Source: Favolaschia claudopus (taxonomy: Eukaryota > Basidiomycota > Agaricomycetes > Agaricales > Mycenaceae). Taken from it: 64,000 nucleotides of DNA. Positions 23,649 to 32,442 of this stretch are shown in pieces. Where the stretch lies: NCBI GenBank assembly GCA_037176885.1, contig JAWWNJ010000131.1:372001-436000 (forward strand), read 5' to 3'. The translations under genes were made by a program, and so were the position numbers. How positions within the stretch are numbered: position 1 is the stretch's first letter; every line of letters begins with the position of its first letter. A model generated the notes under the pieces. It did not search any database and was not told where the DNA came from. It was given only the letters and a program-made list of their open reading frames with translations.

Positions 23649-25339
23649 CTATGTACGCACGATACGACGAGACTGACGATACTCGAAATTAGAGTTCTGT
23701 TGCTGCGCATCTCCAAGTTCGAATTTCTTGCAGAACTTATCCAACACCGTCTTCAAAACAAAATCATACCCAGGCTTGAACCCCGGAGCGCTCACCAAAT
23801 CCGTGTCATGCAATTCCAGAAGGCCCGCAACCGTCCTGAACCCATTTTGCTTCAATAGATTGAGCAGGTCAGGCTGGAGGCCAAGATCATTGAGGGGAGT
23901 CCTTGGTATCTTCTGACGTGTCTTCTCCGAAATTGATCGAATGAGATTCCGCAATGCAGGAGCAGCTCCGTTTCCGCCGCGCCCGCCGTAATCGAACGCA
24001 TCGCCACCCATACCGCCCAGTCCACCTAGCAAAGTCAAGTTAGGAATTGTGTTTGAGCGACGCTGAATTATGTGCTCACCATCAATCTGGCGGAAGATGG
24101 GGACATCAAACATGGAGATGCGTGGTCCTTCGCCTTCACCGCCTTTTCCACCCTTATGATCCCTCCAGCTGCCGGTTCCACCCTCGCCGCCTGTACCACG
24201 ATAGGTAAGAAACGTTGTATCTCGCAATCACAGGCACAGAACATTTACCTGCGACAAATATACCCTGCATGTTAGCTTTGTGGTCGTGTCAAATGTGTTT
24301 TTTTGCTAAAACTATACGGAAAGAAATACCGGGCATGGTCCAGGTGCCTGCTCCGGGGCTCAGCGTAGGGCTTTTAGGCATGTTCATAGCATGAGGGTTT
24401 GCGCTCCTAATCGGACCGGAGGCTCCTGCTTTCCCCCCTGATTTTTTATTTATTTAGTTTGATCAATTTATATAAGGGGGGTTCAGAAAGCTCACCTCGA
24501 ATTCTAACGCCCACCGCGGCTTTGAGCAAATTGTTCCTATCATAGAGGCCTCCCTTCCCCTTTCCTCCCGCACCACCCTCTATGTCGCCTTCCCCGCCAG
24601 CACCTCCAACCCCACCTATAATGTAATACATTGATCAATGTTGTACGGGAAAGAACAAAGCGCACCGCTAATGTCCAGAGCTTTCGGTATACGTGGGGTG
24701 GCAACCATGATGCCTGGATGTTTGTCGGCCAACCTACGCTTCAGCGCAGCTTGTATCTCGGCGACGGATCCGATGTTGAAACGGAGACGCCAGGTAAGAT
24801 CTTCTTCGTTAGCATGGAAGAGCGGATTCATCGTATGGATTCCTGCATGTTGCAAGTGTTGAAGGATGTTGTTTCCCAGTTGGTATTCATCGCAAAACTC
24901 TGTGATGTCCATGTCATCAATGCTGCTTAAATCGACTCCTTCGAGCCAGCCTGGTGTTCCTCCAAAATGCGGAGCTTCTCCTACCTCGCCGACGCCGACT
25001 GCAGAGAGATTTGGATTCAGATCAGAAGGACAGTTGATTGTCTAGATCTTACCGCCATCATCCGACTCAGCATCCGAGTCTGCGCATAACGAGCTCAGTT
25101 TTTCTATCATTGAGTTTAGCTGGAAAGTCATACCGATACCGGAAAGCTGCGTTGTATCGCCCGGATGCAAAGCGTCACCGCCAGACCGCCCGGTTCCTTG
25201 TACGCAAAGGTGAGCGCGGTAAGGGGGCAGCGTTGAATGGATCTGAACCATTGATCCCAGCAGTCGTTTGAAATGAATTCTGTCCCTCTGCTGGGGGACC
25301 AACTCGATGCCATCCCCGAAGGCGGCGACTCGAACACAT
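23649..25339 (-). CDS. S3: SAM-like / glycine-rich modules / SAM-like protein
   Basis: Proposed exons: 25339-25249, 25196-25140, 25103-25053, 24998-24666, 24615-24496, 24437-24330, 24275-24249, 24190-24080, 24025-23649 (424 aa, all in frame). It carries an additional N-terminal glycine-like exon (GTGRSGGDALHPG), a divergent SAM-like domain (DDMDITEFCDEY ... RFNIGSVAEIQAALKRRL), modules GGVGGAGG...GGAGGKGKGG, GGKAGASG, a shortened linker exon (27 nt instead of 45-51), GGEGGTGSW...GGKGGEGEGP, GGLGGMGG...GGRGGNGAAP, and the C-terminal SAM-like domain with an extra 20-residue tail after FCKKFEL. The linker exon needs an AAAG acceptor, because the usual CAG acceptor would break frame. One proposed intron (25104-25139) is only 36 nt, so the first two exons are less certain; translation could instead start at 25131. 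Confidence 0.68.
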
Positions 25340-27950
25340 TGCGAATGTAGGGCAGTGAAAACAAGAGTGAGATGTTGTATGCGATCCCTGAGGGCGCACA
25401 GTATGAGAGACCTACAGCCCTCACAGGTGAGTATAAGAACTTGCATCCACGAGGCCATGTCGTCTGGGTCAAAGCTGGGTCCCGGAATAGAAAACAGGCA
25501 CCGACTCGGAGTGCCGGTCTGCGCAGCCGTGAAGTCGCAACCAGGGTTACGCACCTTGTACTTGCCTTGTACGGCGCACGGCGCTGAACTATTTTGAAGA
25601 AATGAAGATTCTCATGTCGGACCTGTCTCCATTTTGATATGGGCGCCTGTCGCTCAGCAGACTGAGAAACATTGTGAGCTTCATCGAGTCGAAATTTCGA
25701 ATTTTCAGAATACCAAGCTCGACGTCACTTACTCAAAGCTTTGGGCCAACTCAACGGAACTCAACGCCGGTCGAGCTGCACATTCTGATGGACACTCTAT
25801 TTGTATGTTCGTCCGACGGGAGAAGAAGCTCACCTTGCAAGCGCGGATGTAGAGGACGCCGACATATATATAGTAGCGGCGAGGTTGGTGGCGGCGTTCG
25901 GGTCGTGCCTGTAAGACAAGGGCGACAGGCTCAGGTTGACGGTGGGGGAAGGACATAGTCAAAATATGCAGCGAGTACGCGGCTAACGCGCCTTTGACTT
26001 CCCTCTTTACTAAATTTCTGTGATGATCGTTTGGCGGCGTGTGAAGGCAGCACATGTGAGGTGGGGATTAGTATGTGGAGGCCCACATCTTCGGGGCGCT
26101 GAAATAGAAACCTGGCGCTGCACAGGCTGCACGAGGGCTGGGTGCACAGGCTATCGCGCCACGGAATACGTTGTTTGACCGCATAGCATCCTGTCCAGGA
26201 CTCCAGGGACCGCGTGGGCACGCTGCCAAGTGGGATGGAACTTTGGTAAGGGATGTACCACGTTCTTCGAGAGAAAAACCAGGAAAGCATCCATTCTCTG
26301 CGCGGCAAAAGAAGGAGGTTACCTTGTGACATCAAACCGTTGGAGACAAGGATCGACATTCTTGGATTTCATGCCGCCTCTAAATTTAAGTATGCGGGCC
26401 CCTACGATTCAAGTCTGAGTCGCCGGCTCTGAAGACTGAGAGTAAGTACCTTGGTAAGTACTCTTCATCGATATGTTTCATCGAGTCGTCGGCACAGAGC
26501 TAGTCAAGCTTGAGTATTCGAGGATGAAACGAGGGGGAGCACTCCAAAATTGCAAGCAAATCCGGTGAGAAGAGATCGCGGCAGCGCGAACGGCAACGTA
26601 CTACGTAGCGCTCAAGAAATGAATTGTTTATCTGTGTTGATTTCAGAGGCTTTTGCCTTCTTTAACTTTCTCACAAGCGCTTACAAACTTCTCCAGATCA
26701 CTCATTTCTACCCGTCAGCTCATGCGAGGACTGGATGTAAAGGAAATTTCAATCTCAACGCGCTAATGTCGCTTCAAATTCAGCAATTTCCGGGAAGAAA
26801 AATAATCAAGACCGATTTTCCAAAAGCTTCAAAAATTCAAATGTCCAGCCTGAGGCCGCCCTCCTTCTCTTTTCTGTGGAGTTTCCCTTGAATCTCTGCC
26901 TATCCTCTTTGTCTGACCTCGCTGGCTCTCTGTTTACAGAACCGCGTACCTTATTCGCCACGCGAGGGCCAGTTTGTGCCCGAATCGGCACTTCATGCGG
27001 CTGGGTGTTCACAGCCCGCTACCTCATTGCCACGAGAGCGGACTCGCATCGCCACTCCCCAGGAATGCGTCCGCCAACCCGCGCTATTGAGGCCCCGCGA
27101 AGAGGATGTAGGATTAATGATTCTATTCCTCCCCATTGGCAGTATCTTACACTGTCCGGCGTCGGCGTGAGTTGCAGACATCTTGCTACAGTCAATACGC
27201 TACAAGCCTCACTCTAGATCCCCCGACGTCACTGGAGGTGAAGTCTGCACCGCTCATCCTCGTAGCGGTTTACCGCTTCTCATTTACGCTGGATCTTGTG
27301 GGCAGGATACAGACGAGGATGACGTGTCCTCGCCTCTTCGCGATGTTTCTCATTTCCTGCCCATTTCTGTGAAGGAACAGCCCCGCTCGAACACACAGAA
27401 TACCTGATCGAGATCGTGTGTGCGTGTCGTTTTTGCCTTCCCCCACGTCGATACTGCCCGACCTCGGATCGTCCATATTCTTCAATCCGGACATCCCTCC
27501 CTTCGCAGACGCTTGAGGCTCAACCTCTAATGTTGTTTTATCTCCCTCCGGCGCGCCGCACTCGAGTCAAGCCGCTCAAACATGCGTCGCTGTGCACGAT
27601 GCCCAACAACCGCGAGTATAGCTGAGACTCCGCAGCGGTGCCACCTGCGGCTATCCGTTTCCTCTTGTGTGCACGACTCGGACGCTCGTCGTCACGGTCA
27701 GAATGGACGAATGAGTGAGGGTCGATAATTGCCATCGCCAGATGCATGCGAGTGGCAGACGGGTTCGGGGTAATGCTCGTCTCTTTCTGTGTGATGAGCG
27801 AGGGGTCGACACATATCATGATATAGGATTGTGATGCGGGTGAGTGCCTCATCTTGCGCTCCCTCTAATTGTTCTTCCCTGCCTCGACGTTGTCGACGTC
27901 GATTCTCCTCCTTGCACCGTCTCATTCCGTACCACGGCCCCTCGCGCAGT
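25340..27950. other. Upstream blocks between S3 and S4
   Basis: Contains two copies of conserved upstream segments: 25600-25700 (ctcatgtcggacctgtctcc...gggcgcctgt...cttcatcgagtcg) and 26330-26600 (ttcatgccgcctctaaattt...gcgggcccctacg...catcgagtcgtcggcac...). The motif gtttatctgtgttgattt is at 26626-26644. 26085-26200 resembles 32400-32500 (gaaatagaaacc.ggcgctgcac...gcacaggctatcg). A weak D block sits at 27480-27720. No gene is supported. Confidence 0.5.
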
Positions 27951-28006
27951 ATCGTGTTACAGGTCTGTTTATTCATGATATTACGAAACTAACAAAACTG
28001 ACTTCT

Positions 28007-29600
28007 TTACTGCGCGTACTTGCTGCAAAACCTATCCAGCCTCTCTTCCAAAACGAGAGGATACCCGCACTTGAATTCTGGAGCGCCCGCCAAATCCGTG
28101 TCATGCAATTCCAGAAGACCCGCGACCGTTCTAAACCCAATATCCTTCAACAGCTTGAGCAGGTGAGGGTGAAGATCAAGAGCCTCGAGCGGCGTCCTTG
28201 GTATTTTCCGGCGTGTGTTCTCCGAGACGGATAGAATATGATGCGGTAGTTCAGGAGCAGCTCCATCTCCGCCACGCCCGCCGTAACGGAACGCATCGCC
28301 ACCGACACCGCCAATTCCACCTAGCAAGGTGAGTTTTCAAATTTTCAGCGGAACATCGTTTGCTCACCATTTATTTGACGGAAACTGTGAACATCAGCCA
28401 TGGGGATGCGTGGTCCTCGGCCTTCACCGCCTTGTCCACCCCTGCTAAACGCCCAGCCACCGGCTCCACCCATCCCGCCTATACCACGATAGGTAAGAAA
28501 CGGTGTATTTTGAAATCACAGCACACTGACCTTCGGCAACGAAGCCTTTCTGCACAACCTTGATTCCATTCAGGTTAATATCTGAATTGCAGTTGTCAAA
28601 TGTGTTTTTTTCTGAGAAACCATACGGCAGGAAATACCAGGCACGGTGCCTGTTCCGGGGCTCTGCGTAGGACGTCGGGGCATATTCGTAGAACAAGGGT
28701 TTCGCCTCCCAGTTACACCGGCGGCTCCTCCTCTTCCTCCTGAAAAAAGTTTGATGAATACCTTGTGTAGCAGTATTTGGTTCAATGTGTAGGTTCATGT
28801 GCCTACAGGCCCAAAATCCTACAAAGTTTTGGTGAGTGCCAATGTTAAAAAGGGTGCTGACTCACTTTTTTGGTGCAATTTTTGGCTTAAAAAAGAGGAG
28901 AACTCCCAAGGGTCCCAATGCCCCTTTACGAAAAAGTGAATTCGTAAGGGTCCATTGTCGGCGCTCACAAATTGAACATAAAACTACCATATAAAACTCA
29001 CCTCGAATTTTTACACAGGCCGCTTTTGCAAGCAACTTGTTCTTGTCATACAGGCCTCCCTTCCCGGTTCCTCCCACCCCACCCTTTCTGTCCCCGTGCC
29101 CGCCAGCACCTCCAACCCCACCTGTTTGAATGCAATACAATAATCAATGAGTCATACGAGACGAAACGAAGCCTACCTGCAATGTCCAGAGCATACGGTA
29201 TACGTGGAGTCACAGTCATAATGTCGGGATGTTCGTCGGTCAACCTACGCTTCAGCGCCGCTTGTATCTCAGCAATGGACCCAATATTGAACCCCATCCG
29301 TCTGAGCTCGTATTCGTTCTCGCAGAAGAGTGCAAGTATATTCGCAATGCCTTCATCATCCAGTCTTTCACGGACGTCGTCGTCTAGTTGATATTCAGCA
29401 CAAAAATCTGCTATGCTCATCTTGTGTATGCGGGTTAGATCGACCTTGTCTCGCGATACTATTCTTGTCTGGAAACGCGGGCCTTCTCCCATGCCGCCCG
29501 TAGCTCCAACACCATCTGTAGAAAGAATCCAACTCAGCACAGAACAACGGTCGAATGTCCAGCTCTTACCGTTCTCATAATCTAGCTCATCATCTGGCAT
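28007..29600 (-). CDS. S4: SAM-like / glycine-rich modules / SAM-like protein
   Basis: Exons 29600-29570, 29515-29177, 29121-29002, 28739-28638, 28581-28531, 28478-28368, 28320-28007 (355 aa, in frame). Seen: MPDDELDYEN, glycine segment GVGATGGMGEGPRF, SAM-like domain (HKMSIADFCAEY ... MGFNIGSIAEIQAALKRRL), modules GGVGGAGG...GGVGGTGKGG, GRGGAAG, linker, GGMGGAGG...GGQGGEGRGP, GGIGGVGG...GGRGGDGAAP, C-terminal SAM-like domain ending LDRFCSKYAQ. Two upstream exons equivalent to the S3 N-terminus can be read (29853-29769 and 29719-29651; MLPRFARHLWDW..., GGIKGSRGDAMLQGGTG), but the homologous splice joint would run straight into TGA. So either the short start at 29600 is used or the 5' part has decayed. 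The intron 28740-29001 is 262 nt, four times its relatives, due to an insertion. Confidence 0.75.
28832..28968. mobile_element. Small inverted-repeat insertion in an S4 intron
   Basis: The ends are imperfect inverted repeats: left GTGAGTGCCAATG, right (reverse complement) GTGAGCGCCGACAATG. It lies in the intron that is 59-64 nt in S1 and S2 but 262 nt here, so it is an insertion relative to paralogs. Extra flanking sequence (about 28790-28831) is also absent from the paralogs, so the true borders are uncertain, and no clean target duplication is visible. A MITE-like element is the likeliest reading. Confidence 0.5.
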
Positions 29601-29650
29601 AACGGGCTTAGCTCTTCACTCTGTCACTTGGTATGAATGGAAGGTCGTAC

Positions 29651-29853
29651 TGATGCTGAATGTGGTAGCCCCTGTCCCGCCCTGGAGCATAGCGTCACCG
29701 CGAGACCCCTTAATTCCTCCTACGCAAAGGTTAGTGTGGCAGGGGAGCAGCGTCAATTGTATCTGAACCGTTGACCACCACGGTGGGGTTACGTAGGTTC
29801 TCCCCATCTCCATTGATCCAATCCCACAAATGTCTTGCAAAACGGGGAAGCAT
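29651..29853 (-). pseudogene. Decayed or alternative 5' exons of S4
   Basis: 29853-29769 encodes MLPRFARHLWDW... up to a phase-1 donor, and 29719-29651 a glycine-rich exon beginning GGIKGSRGDAMLQGG after a GCGTAG acceptor; they match exons 1-2 of S3 in position and phase. The next joint, by homology to S3 (GACAG acceptor, ending at 29611-29612), gives K-stop. No other acceptor in the 40 nt interval restores the frame. An alternative transcript or a 5' leader role is possible. Confidence 0.45.
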
Positions 29854-29869
29854 TGTGAATATCTGTGAA

Positions 29870-31060
29870 TATAAGACAGTAGAATCAGAAGCGAGATGTG
29901 GCCTGGTCTGAATCGCGTGTACTTGCGCACTTATAAACGCCGGTGGCGCCTGAGGCCGTGCATGCATGTGCCTCGGTGTCCGGAAAGAAGCGCCCACAGC
30001 ATGGTAGAGCATATCGGGAAAGGAAAGTCTATGCTGTAGCGAAGTCTAGTCTCCGTAAGACAGACGCTATAATTTGCAGCTCGTTCCTCGCTACTTATAG
30101 TCTGTTAGTACAGCACTTCGAGCCAATCCAAGCAGGCTCTCACCTCGACCCATGGCACCCTCCCTAGACGCCACTCAAGAGTTTTGAGTCAAAAGCGCAA
30201 TCGTACGTCTCGAACCGCCGGCACGGCCTCTGTCGGGACTGTACTAAGGTATTCCGACCTTTTGTTCACCGGCTGTTTACGCGTTACATCTTTTAACGGT
30301 ATGTGAATAAAAACTACCCAATATGGTAGTCCGCCATCAGCTGGACCTAAAACTTGACATTTTCGCATTTTCTTGCCTCTTTGGCACACTGGACTTTGCA
30401 CAGGTGGCGTTACCGTGAAGTTTGAACAGCTGGTCGGAATATCATCGTGGCACCGTGTCAAAATTACCGGTCCGGCTAATCCCCGAGTACCATATCGGGT
30501 AACTTTGTCATGGAAAATGTTCACACACCATGCCAATTTTGACGTGACCGAGGAAACTCGTGTTTTGCTTCCGCTTCCGCTGGCGTCTCTCCCATCTGGA
30601 TTTTTTCTTGCAATCCCGTCGTCCGTTTTGACCCGTTTTAACTGTGTATTTGTAAATATAGATGATTTTTGGAGCATTTGGCAAATATTTCCATTGACGA
30701 AATCTTACATAATTTTTCAGGTGTCACCCCTCCTTGACCCTACTTAGTCTCTTGTAGACAGAGCCTACAACAATGAGTCCTCGTACCTGCGGTTTCTGCT
30801 GTGCTCATCCTGACATCCTCTCGATGCGGGTTAGATCGACTTATGCCCAGGGTGTGAACTGCATGGCGTGGAAGTCAAGCGGAAATTGCCAAAAGTTACC
30901 GCCAAGGTTCCCGCCGCGGGATCTACGTCTGCGATGGACGACGAGTCGTAGAAGTATCGTGTCATATCTGTCTTGTAGCAATCCGATCCAGTGCAAGATA
31001 TGAAGGATCACATTAATTTCGAGTCTCGTCATTTTCGTAGACTGATCAGATGAGTATGAA
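29870..31060. other. Spacer between S4 and S5
   Basis: 1.2 kb with no match to the other unit blocks that I can see. 30180-30740 is AT-richer with overlapping frames on both strands (30189-30677 minus, 30373-30747 plus); neither shows a domain. 30790-30835 repeats a short string from the SAM exon (tctgctgtgctcatc...tcgatgcgggttagatcgac), a stray S fragment. Confidence 0.4.
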
Positions 31061-31063
31061 CAG

Positions 31064-31474
31064 ACGCATCCCCATGTTCGATGTCCACAGCTTCCGCAAA
31101 ATAGTTGGTGAGGTCCCCCCGCTGAAGATTCACAAATTCACTTTGCTAGGTGGAATTGGCGGTGTCGGTGGTGATGCGTTTGGTTGCGGCGGTCGCGGAG
31201 GAGACGGGGATGCTGGCTGAATCCCATACTATATGTCTCGGAGGAAGAACGTCCGAAGATACTAAGGACGCCGCTGGAGGACCTTGACCTCCGCGATCTT
31301 CTGCTTGAGCTGTTGAAGGACAATGGGTTTAGGACGGTTGGGGGACTTCTGGAATTGGATGAAACAGACCTTCCAGTGAGCGCTCCCGGCTTCAAGGGTG
31401 GGTATCCTCGCATGTTGGGGGTCGAGTTGGATAAGTTTTGCAGCAAGTACTCATGAGAGAAAGATAGTTACTAG
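31064..31474 (+). pseudogene. S5 3' part, inverted (C-terminal SAM-like exon on plus strand)
   Basis: On the plus strand this reads RIPMFDVHSFRK at its left end, a donor and intron, then GGIGGVGGDAFGCGGRGG, a frameshift near 31208, and then LRTPLEDLDLRDLLLELL ... LDKFCSKYS to the stop at 31454-31456. Its relatives S1-S4 have exactly this segment on the minus strand. Flipping 31064-31474 rebuilds the exon junction gatgcgt|ggtcct seen in S3 and S4, so this is a clean local inversion within one exon. The frameshift shows the copy is dead. Confidence 0.85.
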
Positions 31475-32442
31475 GGTCCTTGGCCTTCCCCGCCATTTCC
31501 ACCCCTGTTCGGCCCCCAGCCGCCGGCTCCGCCCATCCCACCTACCACGAGAGATAAGAAACGACGAATCTTGGAATCATGGAAGATTGACCTTCGACAG
31601 TTGAACCTGTTTGCACTACTTCGAGCAGCTTCGAGCTGATTGATCATTGTTCAGGTCTGCATCGCAATGTTGTCAGCATTGCAATTGTTGTCAGATGTGT
31701 TTTCTCCAAAGCGTACCGAAGGAAATACCGGGCAGGGTGCCTGCTCTAGGGCTCTGCGTATGACTGTCAGCGATGTTCGTACCACGGGGGATCAAACTCT
31801 CCGTTTTACCGCCGTCTCCTCCTCTTCCCCCTGGAGAAAGATTGATACGTACAGCGTGTAGCATGATTCAGGGCAAAACCAATCTCGAAGTATACCTGTG
31901 AAATTTACTGCAAGCAAAAAGTCTCTGTTAACCTTGAGCACCTTCCCCGTTCCTCCGTAACCACCCTCTGTGTCTCCATCTCCGCCAGCACCTCCAACTC
32001 CACCTACGATGCGAGACAATTATCAATGATGAGTTATGCATCGAAACAAAGCATACCTCAGGCTCCGATATCCATATCTTTCGGGAAAAGCGCAAGCGAG
32101 ACCATGATGTCTGGATGCCTGTCGGCCAACCTACGCTTCGGCGCCGCTTTGATCTCGGCGATGGATCCGATATTAAACCCCATCCTTCCGCACGTCTTCG
32201 TCCACGTCTACAAGTGAAAGCATATCCGAGACACCTTCATTTTTCAATCGAACAACGATGTCGTCGTCCAGTTGGTATTCGGCGCAAAAATCTGCTGTGT
32301 TCATGTTCTCAATGCGGGGTAGATCGGCGCTGTCGAGCCACACTATTTTCTCTCGGAGACGCCTGGGCAGGACCGACGCTGTGAGGCCACATGGTGGGCA
32401 CCCTGAAATAGAAACCAGGCGCTGCACAAAGGCTGAGTGCAC
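31475..32442 (-). pseudogene. S5 5' part (glycine modules and SAM-like exon, minus strand)
   Basis: Remaining S5 exons on the original strand: the broken GGMGGAGGWGPNRGG...GEGQGP exon at 31475-31540, the linker, the GRGG module near 31740-31830, the GGVGGAGGDGDTEGG module (31887-32003), and the SAM-like exon (about 32070-32340; ENMNTADFCAEYQLDDD). Damage: the donor after the last module reads ATTGGT instead of GTGAGC (31881-31886), the SAM exon has a one-base shift before FNIGS (about 32185), and the first glycine segment of the SAM exon has lost its pattern. A one-time member of the array, no longer coding. Confidence 0.8.

Noticed and set aside
30189..30747. Overlapping frames on both strands (162 and 124 codons)
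   Set aside because: Neither has a domain, splice support or a paralog; AT-rich spacer sequence.
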